The notes under the pieces are model-generated. The model saw nothing but the letters and a program-made list of their open reading frames with translations. It did not search any database and was not told the origin of the DNA. A stretch of DNA of 64,000 nt from an uncultured Clostridia bacterium. Lineage in GTDB: Bacteria; Bacillota; Clostridia; Peptostreptococcales; Anaerovoracaceae. Position 1 is the stretch's first letter; the number at the start of each line of letters is the position of its first letter. Below are positions 16,228 through 25,659 of the stretch, piece after piece. The position numbers were made by a program, and so were the translations under genes. The DNA is taken from contig CAMYVY010000008.1 in NCBI GenBank assembly GCA_947302715.1, positions 23,371-87,370 of the forward strand. The letters run 5' to 3'.

Positions 16228-16572
16228 TTACATACTCACTTTATACAAATAGATAGCAATCGCAAAAGAAACAGCGAATACTACAGCTAGCACCGTACAT
16301 ATTATGGCAGATATTAATTTCTCTTGACTCCTCAAATGCTTATACAGGACAATATTGCTTGCACCTTGCATAGCCATATAAATCATCCAACTTGCCAAAG
16401 CGAGTTCCGGTCTATCTATTACCCAGCTGCTAACGATAACGAGTATAATACAGATTGCTCCGCCAACATACATTCCCACTCGAGATGCTTTACCAAACGC
16501 CACTACCTCGAGCTCATCAGGCTTTCCTTTGTTCTCTCGCCTGCTTTTGGCTAATATTTCTTCTCTGTTCAT
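16228..16572 (-). CDS. DUF6442-like membrane protein
   Basis: A 114-residue protein opening MNREEILAKSRRENKG, a start seen in DUF6442 proteins, then three membrane segments (near 32-49, 55-75 and 88-108). It is encoded just before a small XRE regulator, a recurrent pair. GGAAGGAAGAC lies upstream of the ATG. No function is known. Transcription probably starts at the promoter at 16704-16732. Confidence 0.75.
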   Translation of the reverse strand: MNREEILAKSRRENKGKPDELEVVAFGKASRVGMYVGGAICIILVIVSSWVIDRPELALASWMIYMAMQGASNIVLYKHLRSQEKLISAIICTVLAVVFAVSFAIAIYLYKVSM

Positions 16573-16682
16573 ACCGGATTGTCTTCCTTCCTTTGACTTA
16601 AATTGTTTGGTTTGGTTTTCTTTGGCTTCGGTTGGCTATGCTTTGCTTGGCTTCGGTTGGCCTCAAGTTGCAATCTTGCGTC

Positions 16683-16732
16683 TTGCCAAGTTTTCTTGTC
16701 AACAATATAGCATTGCCAAGTTTTCTTGTCAA
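16683..16732 (-). promoter_or_regulatory. Promoter and duplicated operator of the DUF6442-XRE unit
   Basis: TTGACA (16727-16732) and TATATT (16704-16709) on the minus strand are 17 bp apart. The 20-bp sequence TTGACAAGAAAACTTGGCAA, itself an imperfect dyad, occurs twice exactly 30 bp apart (16713-16732 over the -35 and spacer; 16683-16702 just after the start). This arrangement suggests repression by the XRE protein of the unit. Confidence 0.75.
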
Positions 16733-16786
16733 TATGTTTTTTGATGTGCTAAACAACACCTAACAGTCGAGATTACCGGATGATTT

Positions 16787-16854
16787 TCTGTGGCAAAAGC
16801 GCTTTTTTTCGCAATTACTTGTGTCTTGCGCCATTTTTTGCCTTTTGCCACAGA
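16787..16854. other. Long imperfect hairpin in a gene-free stretch
   Basis: Perfect 13-bp arms TCTGTGGCAAAAG (16787-16799) and CTTTTGCCACAGA (16842-16854) enclose 42 bp with an inner CGCAA/TTGCG stem. No gene is visible between 16573 and 17060; besides this hairpin that stretch holds the promoter and operators, short 5'-leader repeats (two GCCAACCGAAGCCAA copies near 16622-16660), and degenerate TTTTTATTAGAT repeats at 16931-16980. Confidence 0.6.
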
Positions 16855-16973
16855 TTTTGCCTCGCCCCCCTGCTTTAACTACCCGCATCTGTATGCGACT
16901 GTGCCCTACCATAGTCTACGAGCCTAGAGCCATCTAATAAAAATGCGGCAATCTAATAAGGCTGCAATCTAAT

Positions 16974-17005
16974 AAAAAAGGCGGCTATCTATATTGATAG
17001 CCGCC
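16974..17005 (-). terminator. Terminator after the Fic gene and its remnant
   Basis: Perfect 10-bp stem GGCGGCTATC (16980-16989) / GATAGCCGCC (16996-17005) with six T on the minus strand. The descending arm and T run recur in degenerate form twice more downstream (16931-16973). Confidence 0.9.
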
Positions 17006-17030
17006 TGCATGACTATTATTAATTTAGTTG

Positions 17031-17064
17031 TTTGTCCAGTAACCAGAAGTCAAGGACTTTTTAA
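17031..17064 (-). repeat. Dispersed ~40-bp 3' element, copy 5
   Basis: GTCCAGTAACCAGAAGTCAAGG then ACTTTTTAACC, overlapping the stop of the DUF4143 remnant. Same orientation as the other copies, and followed by a terminator. Confidence 0.7.
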
Positions 17065-17159
17065 CCTTCTTCTCTTGTGACAACATATTTGGGATAATTA
17101 TCATCAATCTTCTCTAATGGTGTATATTCTCTGTCTTCCGTCTCCCTGCTGCTAAGTAT
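17061..17159 (-). pseudogene. C-terminal remnant of a DUF4143-type AAA ATPase
   Basis: Directly after the Fic stop, and in the same frame, 32 codons read SSRETEDREYTPLEK and IDDNYPKYVVTREEG before a TAA at 17061-17063. The REY-LEKI-DNYPKYV pattern is typical of the C-terminal end of DUF4143 ATP-binding proteins. The rest of such a gene (about 400 residues) is absent. The remnant ends inside the dispersed element. Confidence 0.6.
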
Positions 17160-18260
17160 TTAGCGTAGTATTTTCTTCAGCTCCTTCTCATGCTGTCTTG
17201 CGAAATCGCTCAGTGAATAGGATCTAATTCGTTCTTTTGTAAGGTTTGGTACAACAAACCCGTTCCTCATCAAACCGGCAAGTCTGTTAATTACGGTTTT
17301 ATTTGTAACACCAATTTCCTTGCTTACTTCAATAGGGGTAAAATCTCCTTTGTAACTTTTGATTAGCAGCAGCAATAGCTCCTTTTCCCTGCCCTTTAGA
17401 TGTGATAAGCTATTAACCAATTCCTCACCGTCTGAAGACTTGGATAGTTCACATACCTTGTTTGAATATAGATAAACCATCCTCAAAAAATAGTTAATCC
17501 ATATTTCCGGGTGTGGCGGTTTATTTCTTCCGTAGTAATAATGTGGAGGTAGTCCCATTTGAATAGAATTATAATATTCCTGGATATCGTAGGCAAAATA
17601 TTCTTCCAAGGATCCAATTCCATTAAACCCATATCCATTGATATCAAGGACATATCCAGAAAGTAATCTCGCTGTTCTTCCGTTGCCATTTTCAAAGGGA
17701 TGTATTGTTACAAGTTGATAATGCACAACAGCAGCAATAATAAGCGGATGATCGTCTGTGGTATTTACATAATTCACAAGCTCATCCAGAAGCTCAGGAA
17801 TATCTTTGTACTCGGGCGGAATATATTCGGGGGTTCCTGTCTCGGAATCATAAACTGCAAAGAACACTCCCGGTGGTGTCTGTCCCCGAAGTCCGATTTT
17901 TCCCTTGGGAGCCCCTTTTTCAACAAGTTTCTGCACATCAAGAATTAGCTTCTTAGAAAACTTTTCTTTCTTCTTCGCTTTCTCCTCCAGATAGTTTAAG
18001 GCAAGATAATAATTCCTGACCTCTTGTTCAGGTTTAAGATAGTGCCTGTGTTCATCACCCTCAATCACTTCATCTACTTGCCACTCCGAGAGTGGATTCC
18101 CCTCAATTTTGGTGGAAGCATGAGAACTCTTTTTCTTGGAATTCTTTCTTAATTTATTCCCAATAGCTTTTGGCAGCTTAACAGTAGTCACTTCATATCT
18201 GTTCCTATCTATCTCAGTAATGTATTTTAGGATTTCATTTGTTAAAGTTACTTCAATCAT
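17160..18260 (-). CDS. Fic family protein
   Basis: A 366-residue Fic domain protein, predicted to transfer AMP (or another nucleotide moiety) onto a target protein. The active-site loop HPFENGNGRTAR at 187-198 contains the catalytic His and anion-binding residues. An N-terminal inhibitory motif S-TKI-EG at 49-54 marks it as class II, self-inhibited by its own helix. A winged-helix-like C-terminus (EVSKEIGVTNKTVINRLAG near 307-325) suggests DNA binding or self-regulation. Start at 18260 with GGGAGGTGC upstream. Four phased CACTA boxes and an inverted repeat surround its promoter. No separate antitoxin is seen. Confidence 0.93.
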   Translation of the reverse strand: MIEVTLTNEILKYITEIDRNRYEVTTVKLPKAIGNKLRKNSKKKSSHASTKIEGNPLSEWQVDEVIEGDEHRHYLKPEQEVRNYYLALNYLEEKAKKKEKFSKKLILDVQKLVEKGAPKGKIGLRGQTPPGVFFAVYDSETGTPEYIPPEYKDIPELLDELVNYVNTTDDHPLIIAAVVHYQLVTIHPFENGNGRTARLLSGYVLDINGYGFNGIGSLEEYFAYDIQEYYNSIQMGLPPHYYYGRNKPPHPEIWINYFLRMVYLYSNKVCELSKSSDGEELVNSLSHLKGREKELLLLLIKSYKGDFTPIEVSKEIGVTNKTVINRLAGLMRNGFVVPNLTKERIRSYSLSDFARQHEKELKKILR

Positions 18261-18263
18261 TAA

Positions 18264-18351
18264 AAAAGCACCTCCCGATTATTTATATTATATCAAAGGA
18301 GGCGCTTTTGCTCCACTAAAAATTACACTATTTTTTCACTATTTTTCACTA
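18264..18351 (-). promoter_or_regulatory. Promoter region of the Fic gene with repeats
   Basis: A TATAAT box on the minus strand (18287-18292) is flanked by inverted arms AAAAGCACCTCC (18264-18275) and GGAGGCGCTTTT (18298-18309), one mismatch. Upstream, TAGTG recurs four times on the minus strand (plus-strand CACTA at 18314, 18326, 18337 and 18347), 10-12 bp apart, i.e. on one face of the helix. The -35 is poor, so activation or tight control is likely. Confidence 0.5.
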
Positions 18352-18521
18352 AACTTGCTTGTGTAAAAAATTGCTTTGCGTTTGTTCCTCAGAGTTTCTT
18401 CTTTCAGATAAAGCAGTTTTATATCTACTCTTGTTGCTACTCTTATATCTACTTTTGAACAAAAGGCTTATCTGAAGTCACTTAGGAGATAGTACGCGTT
18501 CCAACAAGCTAAGATAGCCCT

Positions 18522-19934
18522 CTATTCAAGGTCCTTGTATTTATCTATCGCCTGTTTCAGTTTCTCCATTACTACCTCTGCATCATAGAGGCCCTCTTCA
18601 TTGGCTTTCGCCTCGCTTAACTTAAGATGATATACTATGGGTGGATTAGTCACATCAAGGAGAGTAAGTCCTTTAAGCTGCTCCACGCTTTGATAGACCA
18701 AATCCACAGAAATAAATTCGGCACCGCGCTCATCTTCCCAGCAGGAGAATACCAGTTTGCTTCCTATAGGGGTCTTCTTTTCCAAGGCATTCGGAAGCGA
18801 ATAGTCTTCTACTGAAAGAGCAGCAAGGACGCTCCCTAAATTGGAATCGTGTCCACAGAGAAAGGAGAATAATCTTCCATCGACATTAAGTTCAGATTCG
18901 ATTTCCATAAGGAGCGGATGAGCCACGTTTACCGCCACAGACGGCGCCGAAAATAGTACATCCTGATAAACATCTTTTATTTCTGCAATATCCTCCCACT
19001 CTTCAGCGGTTAACTTCTTTCCAAAGGCTGCAGACTCTTCGTCACTCTCGTAATATTGAAGAACCAGGGCGTCACTAACTGTGCACGCAGTCTTTAGTGA
19101 CCCCGTCATGGCAGGCTCTGCATCTTTTTCCAGGATGAGTTCCATGTCCCCTACTTGGAATCCCGTAAAGCTTTTATCCTTCCAGGCCGGAGATTCCTCC
19201 ACGTCAATTACATCGCTAATCAGCTTATAATTATCTTCGAGGCCTGCAATCCTCTCACCAAACAGCTCATCTATTTCTTTCTTTACATTTTCATTGTATT
19301 CATCAGAAACAAAGGTTAATTGCGGGTTAAAAACCGGATCCATTGTGTCAAATTCTGCATGATATTCCACATCCGCAACTCCCACGGGAAGAAGCCCAGA
19401 TTCGAAGAATTCAGCAGTTGCGATTGTTCTCTGTTTGGAATTGGCATATATTCTAACTTCACCATCTTCCGGGCGGTAGTCCTCGGGAAAGAGCCCTTCT
19501 TTCTCCAGCCATCTTCTGAAATACTGGCCCATTTCTGTTTCCAAAACTCCGCCTCTTAAAGATAGGTCGCTGGGATCCGAGGACCAGGCAAACCATTCAT
19601 GAGGCGTAATAGATCCGAGAACTGAATCCTTACCACTGAGAGGTGAACGAATATTATGGCGACTGAGAACAACCACCTTTTTTAATGAATATCCCTCACG
19701 GCTTAAACCAGGACTTAGGTCGGTTATTTCTTGAGCAGCTTCTTGAGATTCATTCTCACTGTCAGTACTCTTTTCTTCTGCGGCCTCTTTAGGGTCATTC
19801 TCGGTTTTGCTCCATCCGGCACATCCGGAGAGTACAACCATTGAAAGGAGCATCAAAAGTAGAGCAATTACTACACCTTTTCGATACCGGACTCTGTTCT
19901 TTCTAAATCTTCTTAGGCTTAAATTATCATTCAT
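18522..19934 (-). CDS. Histidine-type phosphatase, secreted lipoprotein
   Basis: A 470-residue lipoprotein of the histidine acid phosphatase (branch 2) family. The signal peptide ends in the lipobox VVLSGC near residues 33-38, so the mature protein is anchored outside the cell by its cysteine. The catalytic motif VVLSRHNIRSP near 88-98 holds the nucleophile His and Arg; the second-branch HD motif is FLCGHDSNLG near 360-369. Phosphomonoesters, possibly phytate or glucose-1-phosphate, are likely substrates; which one is not clear. ATG 19934 is preferred, AAGGAG upstream. It follows the flavin reductase gene but probably has its own promoter. Confidence 0.9.
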   Translation of the reverse strand: MNDNLSLRRFRKNRVRYRKGVVIALLLMLLSMVVLSGCAGWSKTENDPKEAAEEKSTDSENESQEAAQEITDLSPGLSREGYSLKKVVVLSRHNIRSPLSGKDSVLGSITPHEWFAWSSDPSDLSLRGGVLETEMGQYFRRWLEKEGLFPEDYRPEDGEVRIYANSKQRTIATAEFFESGLLPVGVADVEYHAEFDTMDPVFNPQLTFVSDEYNENVKKEIDELFGERIAGLEDNYKLISDVIDVEESPAWKDKSFTGFQVGDMELILEKDAEPAMTGSLKTACTVSDALVLQYYESDEESAAFGKKLTAEEWEDIAEIKDVYQDVLFSAPSVAVNVAHPLLMEIESELNVDGRLFSFLCGHDSNLGSVLAALSVEDYSLPNALEKKTPIGSKLVFSCWEDERGAEFISVDLVYQSVEQLKGLTLLDVTNPPIVYHLKLSEAKANEEGLYDAEVVMEKLKQAIDKYKDLE

Positions 19935-20040
19935 CACGTTTAGACTACTCCTTATATACTTTGTGTTATCATTGCTATAATGCCGTCAATCATGGATGGA
20001 TAAACATAATTATCTTCAGCCTTAGCAACCAAATCATATT

Positions 20041-20604
20041 CTATTTTAATTTGAGGCCATCCTTAAATGCCTCGCCCACTCTCTCCGATACCCTGTAATA
20101 TCCATGGGTATATGGATCAAACGCGATTGCGTCAACAAGGCTCATGTCAATCTTGCCCTCCACCATTACTCTCTCGTCAGCAGTGATGTTGACTACTTTG
20201 CCGATTACACCAACACCATATTCGTTGTCCTGATATTCGATGAATTCGCATTCAAGACAGATTGGGAATTCATTAATTACCGGTGCATCAACGCATTCGG
20301 CCTTCTCGGCTGTAAGGCCACTCTTGGCAAATTTGTCGGTTGTATTGTTTCCCGATACAACTCCAAAATAGTCTGCTTCGACAACGTGCGCAGCGTCTGC
20401 GATACTGACAGTGAAGGCGCCTTTAGCTTTGATGTTCTTTACCGTCTTGTGGCTCTCCGTAAGGTTCAGCGCAACTCTGCCGCGCTCCTGCATGGTTCCC
20501 CAAGCTGCGTTCATAACATTTACACTGCCGTCCTCATTATAGGTGGCAATCATCAAAACTGGCATCGGGAATATTCCCTCGGTTAAGCTTAGTTTCGTTC
20601 TCAT
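20041..20604 (-). CDS. Flavin reductase family protein
   Basis: A 187-residue FMN-binding split-barrel protein. The start LSLTEGIFPMPVLMIATY and the segment NLTESHKTVKNIKAKGAFTV carry the FMN-phosphate-binding pattern of the flavin reductase-like domain, and SGNNTTDKFAKSGLTAEKA is the usual conserved loop. It probably transfers electrons from reduced nicotinamide or ferredoxin to flavin or another acceptor. AGGAGG precedes the ATG. A TTGATT/TAAAAT promoter is 40-65 bp upstream. Confidence 0.92.
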   Translation of the reverse strand: MRTKLSLTEGIFPMPVLMIATYNEDGSVNVMNAAWGTMQERGRVALNLTESHKTVKNIKAKGAFTVSIADAAHVVEADYFGVVSGNNTTDKFAKSGLTAEKAECVDAPVINEFPICLECEFIEYQDNEYGVGVIGKVVNITADERVMVEGKIDMSLVDAIAFDPYTHGYYRVSERVGEAFKDGLKLK

Positions 20605-20641
20605 TTTGTCCTCCTTTAGTTGTTTAGAAATGATGATATTT

Positions 20642-20670
20642 ATTTTACCCTAACTATTATCGATAATCAA
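20642..20670 (-). promoter_or_regulatory. Promoter of the flavin reductase gene
   Basis: Minus-strand TTGATT (20665-20670) and TAAAAT (20642-20647), 17 bp apart. It lies just past the stop of the cca gene. Confidence 0.6.
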
Positions 20671-20684
20671 AGCGGTTGCAATCA

Positions 20685-22127
20685 CTATTCGATCTCAATT
20701 GTATCTCCACTGGCAACTTCTGTATCTCTATCAATAGCTTTCTTTGCGGCTTCTATCAAGATCGTCTTTTCATTTGTCAATCGTTCTTCCAGGACATCTG
20801 CCAACAACTCGTTCAGTATTCGTCCTATCTCGGGCCCCTCACGCACACCAAGTTCCATCAGGTCTTTTCCGCTGATATTCAAGGTCTTTAGCGACATGGT
20901 TCCCTCTTCCTCAATCAACCTATGCCCTATTTCCTCAATCTCAGAAATGTATTCCTGTCTTTCTGTGATCTCAGGTGCCTGAGCCAAATTGTCAGCTCTT
21001 TTGATGGCAATCCATTCATCAAAAAGTTCTGCGCCAACCTTAACGAGCGCCTTGCGAACAGACTTCTCGGTAGCTTCCGGCCGAAGGTCGTGCCATCTGA
21101 CCAAGGTAAGCACTTTGTTTCTTGTTTCGTTATCGAACCTTAAACGCCGCATAATGCTGCCTGTCATTTCAGCGCTGACTTCGGGATGACCGTAGAAATG
21201 ACCGACACCATCTTCATCTTTGAAGAAGCAGGGCGGCTTACCAATATCATGGAACAAAGCCGCCAGCCTGAGCACCGGCTCACCCGGAACACCTGATACA
21301 ACCCGAATGCTGTGTTCCCATACGTCATAAATATGATAAGGAGTGCACTGATCAAGACCAATCATCGGAACTATTTCCGGTATGATTACGGCGATGACGT
21401 TAGCATATTCTCTTAGGATTCTCGCAGCCGCACTCCCACAGATAAGGCCCTCGAGTTCCTTCTGAATCCTCTCTCTGCTTATGTTGTTCAGATTATCTTT
21501 TAAATCAAAAATCGCCTTCGCAGTTTCTCCTTCTATCTCAAAGTCCAAAGTAGAAGCGAACCTGAGCGCTCGCATTATCCTCAATGCATCCTCAGAAAAA
21601 CGATCTCTTGGATTCCCGACGCATCGAATCACCTTGTTTTTGATATCATCTATTCCATTAAAAACATCTACAAATGAACCGTCGTCAGTAACCGTCCTAT
21701 CGACCTCTGTCATCTGAACAACCTCAGCGTTTTTTCCACGCAAAGAATTCCAGGCAATTGCATTCATTGTGAAATCCCGCCTGGACAAATCATCTGTCAA
21801 AGACTTGCTGAATCTGACATCGTCGGGATGTCTGTTGTCGCTATACGTCGATTCCGTCCTATAGGTTGTGACCTCCACGGGAACATGGTTTCTAATAACC
21901 GTAACCGTTCCCTGTTTAATTCCGGTATCGATAATATGCACGTCCATATTATCAAAAACGCGATGAACTTCATCCGGCGTTGCGTCGGTCGTCACATCAT
22001 AGTCCTTCGGAATCACTCCCATAATAAAATCCCGGACGCACCCACCCACCAGGTAGGCCTCATATCCGGCACTGATTATTTCGTCAATTACATATTCAAC
22101 TTCTTCGGGCAAATCGATTTTAAACAT
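20685..22127 (-). CDS. cca: CCA tRNA nucleotidyltransferase
   Basis: A 480-residue class II nucleotidyltransferase that adds or repairs the 3' CCA of tRNAs. The N-terminal pol-beta head has YLVGGCVRDFIMG and KDYDVTTDATPDEV (catalytic aspartates), followed by RRDFTMNAIAWN and the RNA-binding domain (RFSEDALRIMRALRFASTL). A C-terminal HD domain (LAALFHDIGKPP near 271-282) adds probable phosphohydrolase activity, as in E. coli-type enzymes. The encoded CCA on the tRNA in this window means its role is at least partly repair. Confidence 0.95.
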   Translation of the reverse strand: MFKIDLPEEVEYVIDEIISAGYEAYLVGGCVRDFIMGVIPKDYDVTTDATPDEVHRVFDNMDVHIIDTGIKQGTVTVIRNHVPVEVTTYRTESTYSDNRHPDDVRFSKSLTDDLSRRDFTMNAIAWNSLRGKNAEVVQMTEVDRTVTDDGSFVDVFNGIDDIKNKVIRCVGNPRDRFSEDALRIMRALRFASTLDFEIEGETAKAIFDLKDNLNNISRERIQKELEGLICGSAAARILREYANVIAVIIPEIVPMIGLDQCTPYHIYDVWEHSIRVVSGVPGEPVLRLAALFHDIGKPPCFFKDEDGVGHFYGHPEVSAEMTGSIMRRLRFDNETRNKVLTLVRWHDLRPEATEKSVRKALVKVGAELFDEWIAIKRADNLAQAPEITERQEYISEIEEIGHRLIEEEGTMSLKTLNISGKDLMELGVREGPEIGRILNELLADVLEERLTNEKTILIEAAKKAIDRDTEVASGDTIEIE

Positions 22128-22205
22128 AAAGTATCTTCATACTCGCTCATACTCGCAAGTCCCATATATGTTTTGCGCAAGCCAAATACACGAATGCCTT
22201 GGGAC

Positions 22206-23456
22206 TTACGTTTCCTGGTTGTAAATTTTGCTCACGTGCATGCGGCCTCTAAACATGATGAGCCAACCGGCAGCAAATTCTATGGCCGAGAACATCAAAA
22301 CCACAAGCCGCATGTCGAAATAATCCGCGAGTCCGCCCGCTATGAATTCTCCTGCCATCATCCCGAAAGTATTAAGCATCTGAAACGTGCCGTTATATCT
22401 GCCTTTCTTTTCGTCAGGAACATAATTCTGAGTCGTGGATATTCTGATATTGTAGGATGTCATTCCCATAGCACCCATCGTGAACATCATCGCCATCATT
22501 ATAGGTATGGGCATGTATAAATAAATACCACCTATTACGGCTATTGAAGAATAAACGATAAATGCAATCTTGAATTTTTTCTGAGGGGTTATTTTATGTC
22601 TATAGTGGAATGCACCGGCAAGCACTCTTCCGACTATTTCGAATGCCATGATAAAGATATAGATGTATTCGCCACGAATTCCATAAGTATCTCTAAAGAA
22701 CGGAAGTCCGATTATCATATGCCCGCCACCACTAAATGCCGAAAACATAAAATAGAATACTATGCAAAAGAGTCCAGGCTCGGACTTCAGGTACTCCATC
22801 CCCTCCCTAAAGGTCTCCTTGTACTGCTTAAATCCAAAATGCTCCTCGGTTTTCACAATGTACTTTTCTTCAACCTTGATCTGCGTTTCAAAAATTGCGG
22901 CTATCAAGAATGAGATCATATTGATGAAAAAGAGCGGAGCAATTCCTATCTGATGGTAAAGAAAAATGGACAGCGGCGACACGACCATAACCAGGGATTC
23001 CAAGGTGCTGGATATCGAATATGCTCTTCCCATATTCCCCTCGGTAATTAAAAGCGGATAGAAACTGTCGTATGCAACGTTGTAGACGCTGCTTACTGCA
23101 CCCAAAAGAGATGCGCCTATCACCAGGGGGACAAATCCGATTTCTCCATGAAGTAAAATCAATCCAAACAATCCATAGATTGCAGCGGAAATAAAGTCGA
23201 GCGTATATATAGTTCTTCTTCGCGAAAACTTATCAAGGAATGGACCCGCAATCGACGGCATGAAGATTCTCGGAGCTTCATAAAGAATCATATAAATGGC
23301 AAACAAAAACACGGACTCCGTGTAATCCAAAATGAGGAGTCCTGTTGCAAATCCGGCAATCGCGGTACCTATCATGGATACCACGGTGCCAACAGTTATT
23401 ATCGTAAAATTCTTAGTCCATAGAGGATTTCTTCCTCTTCCATCACTCGTCTCCAT
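22206..23456 (-). CDS. Major facilitator superfamily transporter
   Basis: A 416-residue membrane protein with about 12 helices and the MFS loop 2-3 motif GPFLDKFSRRRTIY near residues 76-89. The second half contains NYVPDEKKGRYNGTFQM, typical of MFS_1/MFS_3 drug or metabolite exporters. It is located between cca and the groE operon. Substrate unknown. Confidence 0.9.
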   Translation of the reverse strand: METSDGRGRNPLWTKNFTIITVGTVVSMIGTAIAGFATGLLILDYTESVFLFAIYMILYEAPRIFMPSIAGPFLDKFSRRRTIYTLDFISAAIYGLFGLILLHGEIGFVPLVIGASLLGAVSSVYNVAYDSFYPLLITEGNMGRAYSISSTLESLVMVVSPLSIFLYHQIGIAPLFFINMISFLIAAIFETQIKVEEKYIVKTEEHFGFKQYKETFREGMEYLKSEPGLFCIVFYFMFSAFSGGGHMIIGLPFFRDTYGIRGEYIYIFIMAFEIVGRVLAGAFHYRHKITPQKKFKIAFIVYSSIAVIGGIYLYMPIPIMMAMMFTMGAMGMTSYNIRISTTQNYVPDEKKGRYNGTFQMLNTFGMMAGEFIAGGLADYFDMRLVVLMFSAIEFAAGWLIMFRGRMHVSKIYNQET

Positions 23457-23474
23457 AACCCGTACATTATACCA

Positions 23475-23505
23475 TAAAAAGGGCGGTTCTCATAGAGAAC
23501 CGCCC
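23475..23505 (-). terminator. Terminator of the groES-groEL operon
   Basis: Perfect 11-bp stem GGGCGGTTCTC (23481-23491) / GAGAACCGCCC (23495-23505), with the T run TTTTTA on the minus strand. Confidence 0.9.
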
Positions 23506-23548
23506 GGGGGCCACTAAAGCATAAGGAGTGCCATCTGCTCTGGCTTCC

Positions 23549-25189
<1,641 letters not shown>

Positions 25190-25204
25190 CTACCTCCAAT
25201 TATA

Positions 25205-25489
25205 TTAGTTCACTGTAGCCAGAATATCGGACTGGCTCATAAGTGTATATTCCACGCCACCAAATTTGATGTCGGTTCCTGCGTATTTTGCAAAGACTAC
25301 TTTATCTCCAACCTTAACCTGCATTGGTTCGTCCTTGGTTCCGGGACCAATTGCTACAACCTCTGCAACCTGCGGTTTTTCCTTCGCTGAACTTGTAAGG
25401 ATAATTCCGCCTTCGGACTTCTCCTCAGCCTCCACCTTCTTGATCAAGACTCTTGCTCCAAGCGGCTTGATTCCAACTGATTTTGCCAT
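25205..25489 (-). CDS. groES: Co-chaperonin GroES
   Basis: A 94-residue co-chaperonin. [18 protein letters not shown] is the family N-terminal signature; the mobile loop ([16 protein letters not shown]) and the C-terminal [13 protein letters not shown] are complete. It caps GroEL. It is the first gene of the heat-shock operon, preceded by a CIRCE operator for HrcA. Confidence 0.99.
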   Translation of the reverse strand: MAKSVGIKPLGARVLIKKVEAEEKSEGGIILTSSAKEKPQVAEVVAIGPGTKDEPMQVKVGDKVVFAKYAGTDIKFGGVEYTLMSQSDILATVN

Positions 25490-25576
25490 TTTAATTACCT
25501 CCAGATTATTTATTTATTGCTTTTATTATTAACTATTATATTTGCTATAAAAGCACATTTAACTTATACCCTGCTG

Positions 25577-25642
25577 TTAGCACTCTAATCACAAGAGTGC
25601 CAACCCAACGACTATTTTATTATTTTAAGCTATCATTGTCAA
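25577..25642 (-). promoter_or_regulatory. groE promoter with CIRCE operator
   Basis: CIRCE: TTAGCACTC (25577-25585), nine bases, GAGTGCCAA (25595-25603), one mismatch to the consensus. A TTGACA (25637-25642) and TAAAAT (25614-25619) pair, 17 bp apart on the minus strand, puts the transcription start at the edge of the CIRCE. HrcA repression is therefore expected. Confidence 0.93.
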
Positions 25643-25659
25643 CATTATTTCACTGTATT

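Noticed and set aside
6572..17064. A classical integron with attC sites.
   Set aside because: No integrase gene is present in the window and the elements lack proper RYYYAAC/GTTRRRY pairs; only the cassette-like layout is similar.
19951..20040. A 29-codon open stretch between the phosphatase and flavin reductase genes, reading DLVAKAEDNYVYPSMIDGII.
   Set aside because: It has no start or ribosome binding site and I recognise no family; it may be a chance frame or a tiny remnant, so it is not annotated.
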